A stretch of 60,599 nucleotides of DNA, from NCBI GenBank assembly GCA_014799475.1, contig JAAVHX010000036.1, positions 1-60,599 on the forward strand, in the 5' to 3' direction. Position 1 is the first letter of the stretch. Every line of letters starts with the position of its first letter. The notes below the pieces were generated by a model that saw only the letters and a program-made list of their open reading frames with translations, had not been told where the DNA came from and searched no databases. The position numbers and the translations under genes were made by a program. Of this stretch, positions 19,480-26,418 are shown one piece after another. The stretch comes from Clostridiales bacterium. Its GTDB lineage: Bacteria; Bacillota; Clostridia; Oscillospirales; Oscillospiraceae.

Positions 19480-19857
19480 TCAGGGGGGCTCCAGGTCATC
19501 CCTGGGGCAGTCCTTGCCCTGGCACCAGGGTCTGCGCGGGCAGTCCGGGCAGGGGTATGGATTGCTGGCCCAGGGGTTCCACTGGGGGGCGTAGTAATCG
19601 GCTAGGTACTCGGTACAGGCTTGCTGTATGCCCTCCTGGGTCATGTCCTGCCAGTCCCGGAGGTTCGTTCCGTGGGCCAGGGCGTGGCAGTCTGAGCATA
19701 GCGTGATGAGGTTGTGGGGGCTGTTGGTGCCTCCCTCGCCCCTGGGCACGTGGTGGTGTATCTGGAGGTACTTGGTGCTGTCGCAAAGGGCACAGCGGAA
19801 CCCGTCCCGCTCGTAGATGGCCCGCCGCTCCGTCCTGCTGATGTTGGCGCTTATCAT
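19480..19857 (-). CDS. HNH endonuclease
   Basis: 125 residues. The HNH core is clear: CALCDS, then LQIHHHVPRGEGGTNSPHNLITLCSDCH (split CxxC zinc pairs plus the catalytic His-Asn-His), followed by a second cysteine-rich tail PCPDCPRRPWCQGKDC. Small HNH proteins of this type occur in phages, plasmids and mobile islands. The ATG at 19857 has AGGAG 8 bases upstream; the GTG at 19866 would sit directly on the ribosome site and is rejected. The second copy of the 53-bp repeat, with its sigma-E-like promoter pointing this way, lies 270 bp upstream. Confidence 0.88.
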   Translation of the reverse strand: MISANISRTERRAIYERDGFRCALCDSTKYLQIHHHVPRGEGGTNSPHNLITLCSDCHALAHGTNLRDWQDMTQEGIQQACTEYLADYYAPQWNPWASNPYPCPDCPRRPWCQGKDCPRDDLEPP

Positions 19858-20125
19858 GTTCGCCACTCCTTTCTGCCGCTCCCTGGCGGCACGACCAGGA
19901 GAGCGCCGCCAGTCAAGGCTGGGCCCACCGGGCCCACGGCGGAGCCGCTCGGCCTTGGCCAGGTGCTATACTGGGAGGGCTGACAGGGGCGGTCTGTTCG
20001 GTAGGGCGGCCCTGGAGGTCACAGCCCGCTGACGAGGACGGTAAAGCCCCCGGGGGGCGGAACCCCGGGGGCGCTGGCTGGGCAGGACGATGGAGGCTAC
20101 GCCGTCAGGCGTATGCCGTACTGGG
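19858..20125. other. Leader or spacer between HNH gene and distal repeat
   Basis: Non-coding. It holds a GC-rich inverted repeat GCCCCCGGGG/CCCCGGGGGC (around 20047-20073) and a small TACGCC/GGCGTA palindrome (around 20098-20113). If the distal repeat promoter is used, this would be the HNH mRNA leader. Confidence 0.4.
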
Positions 20126-20178
20126 CCTTGCTCGTATTCTGTGGCAAGTATATGAGCGGGTTCAGGCCGATATGCCTG
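20126..20178. repeat. 53-bp direct repeat, distal copy
   Basis: Identical to 18457-18509. It duplicates the sigma-E-like -35 (20169-20176) and -10 (20147-20154) boxes but not the full sipL ribosome site. Confidence 0.95.
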
Positions 20179-20189
20179 GGGATATAGAG

Positions 20190-20217
20190 AGGCCCCCGGG
20201 CTTGCGCCCGGGGGCCT
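20190..20217 (-). terminator. Terminator of the SLH protein gene
   Basis: Stem AGGCCCCCGGGC/GCCCGGGGGCCT with a 4-base loop, 32 bp past the stop codon; the following tract is CTCTATAT rather than a pure T-run. Confidence 0.65.
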
Positions 20218-20248
20218 TCGCGCTGCTTGATTTTGTCTGCAGGGGGTT

Positions 20249-22135
20249 TTACGCCGCCTGGGCCAGAGCCGCCGCCAGCTTGGCAAAGAAGTCGTTGAAG
20301 ATGACCTGGGCTTCCTCGCCCATGATGACGTCATCCCACGCGCCAGCCAGCTCGATGAAGAGCTCGCCCTCGTCCAGCTTGATGCCGGCGAACACCGCAT
20401 AGCGGTTCAGGAACTCCTGGAGCTCGCCCTCGGGGCTGATCTCAAGGCTTTCCACGCTGCGCAGAACCAGGTCGTCGGGCCGGAAATTGCCGTCCTGGTC
20501 GGGCAGGGCAATGCCCATGTCCTGGGCCCAGCCGATGGCGACCGCCCAGTAGTGGTCCTCGGGCACGTCAGCAAAGGTAGACAGCTCCGCCTCGGGCTTG
20601 CCGCTCTGCTCCCACAGGTAGCCGATGGCATCCGCGCGGGTGAAGATACCGGCCAGAGGCACGTCCACATCCTCGATCTCGACGGTGTTGTCGTCGGGCA
20701 GGGGCAGGGGGTCAAGGGGCCGGGTCTCAACAAGGCCGCAGCCCCGCTGGCATTCGCGCTGCTCCTCGCCGGCCACGCCGGGGCCGGGCTGCTTGGTCAC
20801 GTGCCAATCGCCCATGTCGTGGTTGTCGGGGTCTATGGCAGTCTCCACCGTGTGGAGGGTCTTGCAGAACGGGCAGGTGTAGCTGATCGAGCCGTTTGCC
20901 ATACAGGTGGCTTCCTCGACAGTTCCGTCAAGGGTCTCCCAATACTTATCGGTGTGCAGAGCGCCTTCCGTAGTACCATCATGATACGTCACGGAAGTCC
21001 CTTCGTTCCCTACCTGGCCATTGCCGCAGATCGTGTTGTTGCCATCCGTAATAGTAAGGCCGTCCTCGCCACGCTTATCATAATAGATACCCGTGCAGCC
21101 GCCCTCATTATCTTGGATCACGCAGCCGTCGAAGGTAACGTTGAGGGCTTTGCAATTGCCCTGCCAAAGGGCGACACCGCCATGGTCATAGGTGCGGTTA
21201 TCGTCTTTGTCCACCCGGTTTCCTGTGATCGTGGTGTTCTTGACCGTAGCGTTAAGGCTTTGACCCCTCTCGTAGATGCCGAAGTCAATGGCGTCACCTT
21301 CCGCCACATTCCCCGTGATCGTGCAGTCCTCGATCGTGGCGTTCACGTTACCGGCGTGGGCCCGGAAATAAATCGTGCCGCCTTCCTCTGTGTAGTTGTT
21401 TTCCACGGTCACACCCTTAAGGGCCACATTCAGGGTAGAAGAGTCTTTTGCCTTCTCGGTGTTCTCCGCGCAAATGGCGGGACCCTGCGAGCGGTTTCCG
21501 CTGACAGAGCCGCCTTCCATGGTGAAGGAACCGTTGTTCTCCACGTATACCGCGCCGACGCCCATTGTGCCGGTGCCATCCTTGTAGCTCTCACCCGGCT
21601 TGGAGTTACTCCACGCGTTTCCGCCGGTGATCTTGCCGGTGCCCTCGCTGTCGGTGATGGTCAGGCTGCCGCCCGTCACGATCAGGACGGTGCCCTTGTT
21701 GAGGTCAGCGTCGTCAACCTCATTGCCATCTTCATCGTAGAACTTGCCGGTCTCGGCATCCAGTTCAGCGTCCGGGTTCAGGTCGATGTCGTGGCCGTTC
21801 AGCTCGATCGAGACCTCTTTATCAGTTCTCCAGAACCAAATGCCGCCGTTGTCTCGGTCCGCGTCCACATCCTTGTCAAACTCCACGTCTGCGTTGAGTT
21901 CGACCTTGCGGGTGCCGCCCTCGTCCCAGGCTTCGATCTCGTACCGATTTTCTTCCTCATTGAGCACGTTGCCGTAGCCATAGCGGCCGTCACCGATATC
22001 GACACCCGGCTTACCGTACTCGCCGTTGACGGCGTTTTGCAGGTCTTCAAAGCTCGCCGCGAAAGCGGGGGCCACCATGCTGACACACATGGCCAGGGAC
22101 AGGCCCACAGACAAAATCTTGTTCAATTTTTTCAT
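20249..22135 (-). CDS. Secreted beta-helix protein with SLH domain
   Basis: 628 residues. Signal peptide at 1 to about 27 (MKKLNKILSVGLSLAMCVSM ending PAFAA). The middle (about 80-380) looks like a parallel beta-helix with repeated segments such as IYFRAHAGNVNATIEDCTIT and VKNTTITGNRV. A cysteine-containing link (CPFCK, QRECQRGCG) follows at about 405-460, then an SLH-type domain from about 495 (FTRADAIGYLWEQSG, FADVPEDHYWAVAIGWAQDM, GNFRPDD). A surface adhesin or polymer-binding protein is likely. Expression appears controlled by three tandem c-di-GMP-I riboswitches in its leader. Codon use is less GC-extreme than in its neighbours. Confidence 0.82.
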   Translation of the reverse strand: MKKLNKILSVGLSLAMCVSMVAPAFAASFEDLQNAVNGEYGKPGVDIGDGRYGYGNVLNEEENRYEIEAWDEGGTRKVELNADVEFDKDVDADRDNGGIWFWRTDKEVSIELNGHDIDLNPDAELDAETGKFYDEDGNEVDDADLNKGTVLIVTGGSLTITDSEGTGKITGGNAWSNSKPGESYKDGTGTMGVGAVYVENNGSFTMEGGSVSGNRSQGPAICAENTEKAKDSSTLNVALKGVTVENNYTEEGGTIYFRAHAGNVNATIEDCTITGNVAEGDAIDFGIYERGQSLNATVKNTTITGNRVDKDDNRTYDHGGVALWQGNCKALNVTFDGCVIQDNEGGCTGIYYDKRGEDGLTITDGNNTICGNGQVGNEGTSVTYHDGTTEGALHTDKYWETLDGTVEEATCMANGSISYTCPFCKTLHTVETAIDPDNHDMGDWHVTKQPGPGVAGEEQRECQRGCGLVETRPLDPLPLPDDNTVEIEDVDVPLAGIFTRADAIGYLWEQSGKPEAELSTFADVPEDHYWAVAIGWAQDMGIALPDQDGNFRPDDLVLRSVESLEISPEGELQEFLNRYAVFAGIKLDEGELFIELAGAWDDVIMGEEAQVIFNDFFAKLAAALAQAA

Positions 22136-22149
22136 GTTCTTCTTCCTTT

Positions 22150-22171
22150 CTTTGCATATTCGGACGCAAAG
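22150..22171 (-). promoter_or_regulatory. Hairpin next to the ribosome site of the SLH gene
   Basis: Inverted repeat CTTTGC/GCAAAG between riboswitch 1 and the AGGAAG ribosome site. It could be the expression platform through which the riboswitches act on translation. Confidence 0.4.
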
Positions 22172-22173
22172 TG

Positions 22174-22264
22174 ATCCGGTAACCGAACGAGCTTAGAACC
22201 GCCAAGCAGTCTCAGCGGACCCTTAGCCTCTGGTTTTGCGTCCCACGGTTTCCCGCGGTTTGCC
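22174..22264 (-). ncRNA. Cyclic di-GMP-I (GEMM-I) riboswitch 1, gene-proximal
   Basis: Minus-strand hallmarks: GCAAACC (22257-22263), hairpin with a GGAAAC loop, GGGACGCAAAACC (22232-22244), CAGAGGCTAAGG, a variable P3 stem, then CGTTCGGTTACCGG closing near 22176. These are the conserved blocks of the GEMM-I aptamer. It is about 40 bp upstream of the start codon. Confidence 0.85.
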
Positions 22265-22265
22265 A

Positions 22266-22346
22266 TGCAACCGAACGGGCTTAGCGCGGAATCCCGCGCC
22301 TTAGCCTCTGGCTTTGCGTCCCATTGTTTCCAATGGTTTGCCAATT
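22266..22346 (-). ncRNA. Cyclic di-GMP-I (GEMM-I) riboswitch 2, middle
   Basis: Second tandem copy: GCAAACC (22335-22341), ATTGGAAACAAT stem-loop, GGGACGCAAAGCC (22310-22322), CAGAGGCTAAGG, a compact P3 stem (GCGCGGG/CCGCGC) and CCCGTTCGGTTGC near 22267. It abuts copy 1 with essentially no linker. Confidence 0.85.
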
Positions 22347-22366
22347 CCCCATCGGGGGGGTAGGTA

Positions 22367-22470
22367 CGACTGTGCAGCCGAACGAGCATAGGACGGGCCC
22401 GCGTTTCGCGAAAGTGACCGTCCGACAGCCTCTGGCTTTGCGCCCCATCGTTTCCGATGGTTTGCTATCG
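22367..22470 (-). ncRNA. Cyclic di-GMP-I (GEMM-I) riboswitch 3, promoter-proximal
   Basis: Third copy: GCAAACC (22459-22465), ATCGGAAACGAT stem-loop, GGGGCGCAAAGCC (22434-22446), CAGAGGCTGTCGG, a longer P3 arm and TCGTTCGGCTGC near 22372. It differs from the other two at one base of the GGGACGC block and in the 3' GGTTACC block, so ligand affinity may differ. Confidence 0.78.
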
Positions 22471-22494
22471 CGCCTCGCCTGCCACCCGCCGCCC

Positions 22495-22548
22495 TTAGGC
22501 GCATTGCGCGGCGGGCCGTTTCCCCGGCGGGCTGTCGATCATACGCAT
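22495..22548 (-). CDS. Short leader ORF upstream of the riboswitches
   Basis: A 17-codon frame MRMIDSPPGKRPAAQCA with ACGGAGGGG just upstream; the second ATG (22542) has the better 6-base spacing and would give 15 residues. It lies between the promoter hairpins and riboswitch 3. It could be a translated leader peptide or chance. Confidence 0.35.
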   Translation of the reverse strand: MRMIDSPPGKRPAAQCA

Positions 22549-22571
22549 CCCCTCCGTTCGTAGTACTTCTT

Positions 22572-22614
22572 GTTCGTGCTGCCCTTCAGCACGAACAAAG
22601 ACACATGTGTCTTT
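22572..22614 (-). other. Two adjacent perfect hairpins at the transcript 5' end
   Basis: An 18-bp palindrome AAAGACACATGTGTCTTT (22597-22614) immediately followed by GTTCGTGCTG/CAGCACGAAC (22572-22596). They would form at the very start of the SLH gene transcript; no T-run follows on that strand, so they are not a terminator. They may stabilise the leader RNA or bind a regulator. Confidence 0.6.
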
Positions 22615-22622
22615 GCGCTTTT

Positions 22623-22652
22623 ATTATAGCATAGGCCAAAAACAGAAATCAA
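22623..22652 (-). promoter_or_regulatory. Sigma-A promoter of the riboswitch-SLH gene unit
   Basis: Minus-strand TTGATT (22647-22652), 18-bp spacer, TATAAT (22623-22628). It gives a leader of about 480 nt before the start codon. Confidence 0.7.
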
Positions 22653-22695
22653 TAATCTTATTAAAAATTACTAAAAAAATTTAATATTTGGGCCT

Positions 22696-23154
22696 TCATT
22701 TGAGCTCAGTGCGGAACTTCCCGTCCTCCACCAGGATGACGCCGTAGCCCACCCGGCTGTGTATCCCCCCGGCGCTGCCGGGGTTGAAGAGCCACACCCC
22801 ACGGCCGGGCATATTCAGCCCCTCGTGGGTGTGGCCGAAGCAGGCCACGTCCATACCCTTCTCCTTCGCCGCCCGGGCCAGGTGGTCGGTGCCGCTCTTC
22901 ACGTAGTACCGGTGGCCGTGGGTGAGCAGGAACCGCACCCCGCCCGTCTCTATGATCAGCTCGTCCGGGGCCTTGTCCCAGTCGCAGTTGCCCCGCACCA
23001 GCTCCATGGGCACATCCGGGTAGGCATCCGCCAGCGTCTCGCCGTCCCGGTAGTTGTCCCCCAGGAAGAACACACGCTGGGGGCGCTCCCGCTCCATAGC
23101 GTCCATCATGGGGCCCAGTCGTCCATGGGAATCGGAAAATACTAAAATCTTCAT
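22696..23154 (-). CDS. YfcE/MJ0936-family metallophosphoesterase
   Basis: 152 residues. The calcineurin-like motifs are MKILVFSDSHGR (D-x-H), FFLGDNYRDG (GD), RGNCDW (GNCD), LTHGHRY and FGHTHEG (G-H-x-H). Small enzymes of this family are phosphodiesterases of unknown natural substrate. The ATG at 23154 is preferred (GGTGA 5 bases upstream); another in-frame ATG is 4 codons earlier. Often found near rdgB/rph in Firmicutes, but here rdgB is 10 kb away. Confidence 0.9.
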   Translation of the reverse strand: MKILVFSDSHGRLGPMMDAMERERPQRVFFLGDNYRDGETLADAYPDVPMELVRGNCDWDKAPDELIIETGGVRFLLTHGHRYYVKSGTDHLARAAKEKGMDVACFGHTHEGLNMPGRGVWLFNPGSAGGIHSRVGYGVILVEDGKFRTELK

Positions 23155-23162
23155 GTTGGTCA

Positions 23163-23187
23163 CCATTTCCCCATCCCTTCATATACT
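23163..23187 (+). promoter_or_regulatory. Possible mother-cell sporulation promoter
   Basis: CATATACT (23180-23187), the same -10 octamer as the sipL promoter, sits 24 bp before the first of three co-directional unknown genes. Upstream there is an AC dinucleotide 16 bases away (sigma-K-like) and only a weak sigma-E -35. Tentative. Confidence 0.3.
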
Positions 23188-23210
23188 GACAGTGAACGGA
23201 GGGATTTCCT

Positions 23211-23471
23211 ATGCCGAATTTTGACGAACTGCTCAAGGGAAAAGAGGCCGCGGGCCTGATGAAGGACCCCGGCAAGCTGGAAAAGCTGCGGGACGCGCCC
23301 GAAACCCAGAAAATCTTCGATATGCTCAGCAGGAGCACCGGGGATCTGGAGTCAGCGGCCCAGCGCGCCGCCAAGGGGGACACCGCCCAGCTGACCAACG
23401 CCATCCGCCAGCTGATGCGCGACCCGGAGGGGGCCAAACTCATCCAGAAGATGAAGGACAGCTTAAAATGA
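23211..23471 (+). CDS. 86-residue protein of unknown function
   Basis: Helical, charged protein starting MPNFDELLKGKEAAGLMKDP, with no signal peptide, cysteine or membrane segment. The pattern DPGKLEKLRDAPETQKIFDML resembles a short helical repeat. GGAGGGATTTCCT precedes the ATG. First of three genes in one direction (23211-24342) that look like an operon. I do not recognise a family. Confidence 0.8.
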   Translation: MPNFDELLKGKEAAGLMKDPGKLEKLRDAPETQKIFDMLSRSTGDLESAAQRAAKGDTAQLTNAIRQLMRDPEGAKLIQKMKDSLK

Positions 23472-23504
23472 TCTGACAAAACACCGCGCCGGGAGGGGAG
23501 CGCC

Positions 23505-23972
23505 ATGAGCGAACTGGAAGAAAAATTGGAGGGCATTCTGGGCAATCCCCAGGCCATGTCGCAGATCATGTCCCTGGCCCAGTCGCTCAACCTGGGCGGA
23601 TCGGGGCAAGACCCCGGCCAGGGCCAGCAGGCGGATCAAGCCCCCGGCCCGGCCGCGCCGTCCCAAAGCGAGGACGCGCCCGCGCCTCCGTCTCCCGCTC
23701 CCGCCGGTTTGGGCGGCGGGCTGGGGGGGATGCTGGGCGCGCTGGGCAATCTGGACGCCGGGACGCTGTCCGCCGCCGCCCAGCTCATGGGCCAGTTCAA
23801 CAGCGGCGGCGGGGACGACCAACGGGTGGCCCTGCTCACCGCCCTGCGCCCCTTTGTGAAGGAGGAGCGGTACGCCAAGCTGGACAAAGCGATCCAAATC
23901 GCCAAGCTGTCCCGGCTCATCCGCGGGGGGCTGGATCTGTTCCGCGCCCGCAAGGAGGACGGCCATGTATAA
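23505..23972 (+). CDS. 155-residue protein of unknown function
   Basis: An N-terminal helix MSELEEKLEGILGNPQAMSQ, a Pro/Gln/Ala/Gly-rich disordered linker (about 30-80, including GLGGGLGGMLGALG), and a C-terminal helical domain (about 105-150, ALLTALRPFVKEERYAKLDK) ending in basic residues. The N-terminal helix resembles the start of the preceding protein's repeats. GGGAGGGGAGCGCC precedes the ATG. It overlaps the next gene by 8 bp, so the pair is translationally coupled. Confidence 0.8.
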   Translation: MSELEEKLEGILGNPQAMSQIMSLAQSLNLGGSGQDPGQGQQADQAPGPAAPSQSEDAPAPPSPAPAGLGGGLGGMLGALGNLDAGTLSAAAQLMGQFNSGGGDDQRVALLTALRPFVKEERYAKLDKAIQIAKLSRLIRGGLDLFRARKEDGHV

Positions 23973-24342
23973 CCAATATCTGGACGACGACAGCTTCATC
24001 CTGCTGGAGCCGGAGCCCCAGGGCCAGCACAGCAGCCACCCAGGTCAAGGCCAGCCCCGGCAAAACCGCCCGAATCAGCCCCATCCAAACGGCCCCCGCC
24101 GCCCCCTGGAGCCGGTCCGCTCCAAAAACGACCTGGTGGGGGAGGTGACCCGGGGGCTGGGGCAGGCGCTGGACGGGGTGATGAAGCACTTCAAATTGGA
24201 GAAGTTCGACACCGGGGACATCCTGCTGGTGCTCATCATCCTGTTCCTCTACCTGGAGGACGGGGACAATCTGGAGCTGGTTATCACGCTGGGGCTGCTG
24301 CTCCTGCTGGGGCTCGATGACGGAAAAGACAAGGAGGAGTGA
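23965..24342 (+). CDS. 125-residue protein with hydrophobic C-terminal segments
   Basis: Acidic start (MYNQYLDDDSFILLEPEP), a Gln/Pro/Asn-rich linker (about 20-50), then a helix and two strongly hydrophobic stretches (about 82-95, ILLVLIILFLYLE, and 101-115, LELVITLGLLLLLGL) that could be membrane-associated hairpins. Third gene of the unknown operon; it ends against the convergent 24343-25107 gene with no gap. Function unknown. Confidence 0.78.
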   Translation: MYNQYLDDDSFILLEPEPQGQHSSHPGQGQPRQNRPNQPHPNGPRRPLEPVRSKNDLVGEVTRGLGQALDGVMKHFKLEKFDTGDILLVLIILFLYLEDGDNLELVITLGLLLLLGLDDGKDKEE

Positions 24343-25107
24343 TCACTCCTCCAGCGGGTACAGGACGGTCCCGTCGGGCAGGACAAAGATGCCGTCGGTC
24401 TGATCCAGGGGGCTGACCACGTCCCGGGCGGTCATGGCGTACACCACCACCCCGTCCTTTTCCGTCTCCGCCGCCACCAGAAGCCCGCTGTTCACCGACA
24501 CCCAGTACCGCTCCACGCCCCCCAGGGGGGCGTGGGACTCCACATACACGCAGGGCTGTCCGTCCCGCTCCACGTATCCGGCGGCGGTAATGTCCCGTTT
24601 GTCCAAATCCAGCACATCCTCATAGGTGGGCAGACGCTGCATGAGGTCGGCGGTTTTCTCGTCCATCGGCCTGGAGTACACCGACCGCTCCGTGTCATAC
24701 CACAGCCACAGCGTCCCCTCCCCCACGATGGAGTGTTCCACCGCGCCGGAGCTGAGGGTGGCCGAGGTGCGGATCCAGCCGTCCTCCTCCCACACCTGGG
24801 CGGTGACGGCGCCCACCGATTCCCCGTCGTCGGAAAAATACTCCACCGCCACCGTGCGGCGGTAGCTCTTGTATCGCTCCAGATCGGCGATCAGGCTCTG
24901 CACCGTCTGGGGGGCGACCTCCACCACCACGCCTTCCATCTGCCCGCTCTCCTCCCCCTCCGGGTCCACGCTCTGGGAGGCGTTGGGGTCGGGCAGCCGC
25001 AGATGGGGGGTGGGGGCCAGCAGGTTGAAGAAGAAGCTGTATCCCACAGCCACCAGCACCACCGCGATGATGACCACCGCCATTACCGTGCGTTTTTTGT
25101 CCTCCAA
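24343..25107 (-). CDS. Membrane-anchored protein, LolA/RseB-like fold suspected
   Basis: 254 residues: a short basic N terminus, one membrane helix (about 8-28, VMAVVIIAVVLVAVGYSFFF), a linker, then an extracytoplasmic domain with alternating strands (VAVEYFSDDGESVGAVTAQV, GTLWLWYDTERSVYSRPM, YVERDGQPCVYVES). The strand order is reminiscent of LolA/MucB-type barrels, but this is only a shape resemblance. The start is TTG at 25107 with GGGGGG upstream and product MEDKKRTVMAVV; longer frames run into the hairpin array and are rejected. Convergent with the unknown three-gene operon. Confidence 0.7.
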   Translation of the reverse strand: MEDKKRTVMAVVIIAVVLVAVGYSFFFNLLAPTPHLRLPDPNASQSVDPEGEESGQMEGVVVEVAPQTVQSLIADLERYKSYRRTVAVEYFSDDGESVGAVTAQVWEEDGWIRTSATLSSGAVEHSIVGEGTLWLWYDTERSVYSRPMDEKTADLMQRLPTYEDVLDLDKRDITAAGYVERDGQPCVYVESHAPLGGVERYWVSVNSGLLVAAETEKDGVVVYAMTARDVVSPLDQTDGIFVLPDGTVLYPLEE

Positions 25108-25265
25108 GCCTGTTCCCCCCAACAAAGCCTCCGGCTTTGCCGGGGACCCCCTTTTTGATTTGAATGCTCGGGCGAAATGAATTCGCCCTGCGCAAATTCT
25201 GCGCTTCGCTCCGAATTTACGCGCCACTCGGCGCGGCGGCCAGAAGGCCGCTTGGCTTCGCCCTG
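25108..25265. repeat. Array of small palindromes
   Basis: At least five perfect stem-loops in 150 bp: AAAGCC/GGCTTT, GGGCGAA/TTCGCCC with loop ATGAA, GCGCA/TGCGC, CGCGCC/GGCGCG and GCGGCC/GGCCGC. The flank CCCCAACAAA...GGGGACCCCC resembles the palindrome cluster at 34187-34275, and the ATGAATTC loop is shared with 31822-31940. REP-like intergenic element. Confidence 0.6.
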
Positions 25266-25269
25266 ATTT

Positions 25270-26418
25270 TCAGCTGATAAACGGCTCCGGCGGCTGCTCT
25301 GTCCGGCCGAAGTGGTACAGGATGCCGTCGGCGATGCGGCGGCAGGCTTTGCCGTCCCCGTAGGGGTTGACGGCGTGGGCCATCTCCTGGTAGGCGGCAG
25401 GGTCATTCAGCAACTCGTCCGCCAGCCGGATGATCTCATCGTGATCCACGCCGGCCAGCCTCACCGTCCCGGCCTCCACGGCCTCGGGCCGCTCCGTCTC
25501 TTTTCTGAGGACAAGCACCGGCTTGCCCAGGGCGGGGGCCTCCTCCTGCAAGCCGCCGGAGTCGGTCATCACCAGGTAGCTGCGGGCCATCAGGTTGTGC
25601 ATCTCCTCCACGTCCAGAGGGGCGGTGAGATGTACGTTTTCCATGCCGTCCAGGTGCCGGTGGGCGCACTCCCCCACCACCGGGCTGAGATGTACCGGGT
25701 AAACCAGCTCCGCCTCAGGGTGGGTTTGGGCGATGTGGGCCAGGGCGGACATGATGTCCTCCATGGGCTGGCCGTAGTTCTCCCGCCGGTGACAGGTGAC
25801 CAGGATCACCTTTTTGCCCTCGTAGTCCAGCCGGTTCAATATGTCCTCCGCGAAGGTAAAGCTCTTCACCACTGTGGTCTGAAGGGCGTCGATCACCGTG
25901 TTGCCGGTGACGAACAGCCCCTTGGAGATCCCCTCCGCCTCCAGGTTGCGGCGGTTGGCCGCGGTGGGACAGAAATGCAGCTCCGCCAGCCGTCCCACCA
26001 TGGAGCGGTTCATCTCCTCCGGGAAGGGGGAGTACTTGTCCCAGGTACGCAGGCCCGCCTCCACGTGGCCCACCGCGATCTGCTGGTAAAACGCCGCCAG
26101 CGCCCCGGCAAAGGTGGTGGAGGTATCCCCATGCACCAGCACCAGGTCGGGCCGCACCTCATGGAACACCCCCTCCAGCCCCAGCAGGCACTTGGAGGTG
26201 ATGGTGGACAGGGTCTGGCTCTGCTCCATGATGTCCAGGTCGAACTGGGGCTTCAGCCGGAAAATGTCCAGCACGGTGTCCAGCATCTGCCGATGCTGGG
26301 CGGTGACGCAGCAGATGCTCTCGATTTCCTCCCGGCCCTCCAGCTCCTTCACCAAAGGGGCCATTTTGATGGCCTCGGGCCGGGTGCCGAAAATGGTCAT
26401 CACCTTCAGCTTATTCAT
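25270..26418 (-). CDS. wecB: UDP-N-acetylglucosamine 2-epimerase (non-hydrolysing)
   Basis: 382 residues. Interconverts UDP-GlcNAc and UDP-ManNAc for wall polymers. Motifs: MTIFGTRPEAIKMAPLVKEL at the start, VHGDTSTTFAGALAAFY, GHVEAGLRT, FVTGNTVIDAL, TCHRRENYG and TDSGGLQEEAP near the C terminus. The ATG at 26418 has GGGGAGG upstream and overlaps the preceding transferase gene by 8 bp, so both are co-translated. With the WecA/TagO-like gene it supplies precursors for teichoic-acid-type or secondary wall polymer synthesis. Confidence 0.95.
   Translation of the reverse strand: MNKLKVMTIFGTRPEAIKMAPLVKELEGREEIESICCVTAQHRQMLDTVLDIFRLKPQFDLDIMEQSQTLSTITSKCLLGLEGVFHEVRPDLVLVHGDTSTTFAGALAAFYQQIAVGHVEAGLRTWDKYSPFPEEMNRSMVGRLAELHFCPTAANRRNLEAEGISKGLFVTGNTVIDALQTTVVKSFTFAEDILNRLDYEGKKVILVTCHRRENYGQPMEDIMSALAHIAQTHPEAELVYPVHLSPVVGECAHRHLDGMENVHLTAPLDVEEMHNLMARSYLVMTDSGGLQEEAPALGKPVLVLRKETERPEAVEAGTVRLAGVDHDEIIRLADELLNDPAAYQEMAHAVNPYGDGKACRRIADGILYHFGRTEQPPEPFIS

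Larger units (their letters stand above)
18457..20178. mobile_element. Small island bounded by 53-bp direct repeats
   Basis: A 1.7-kb block with perfect 53-bp direct repeats at both ends, containing a 44-residue protein, an RHH-like protein and an HNH nuclease, all minus strand, plus very GC-rich non-coding stretches with palindromes (for example CGGCGCGCGCGCCG in 18510-18540). The repeats look like attachment-type or target duplications made by insertion at the sipL promoter. No recombinase or transposase is visible inside, so it may be a remnant or a trans-mobilised element. Confidence 0.55.

Noticed and set aside
18457-20178. A CRISPR array or IS element at the 53-bp repeats
   Set aside because: There are only two repeat copies, 1.7 kb apart, and no transposase, terminal inverted repeats or Cas genes.
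20552-22174. A 540-codon plus-strand frame opposite the SLH gene
   Set aside because: Antisense shadow; it lacks a start signal, and the minus-strand product has a signal peptide and SLH domain.
22132-22389. Open frames across the leader of the SLH gene
   Set aside because: They run through the three riboswitch aptamers; the repeated amino-acid pattern simply reflects the repeated RNA.
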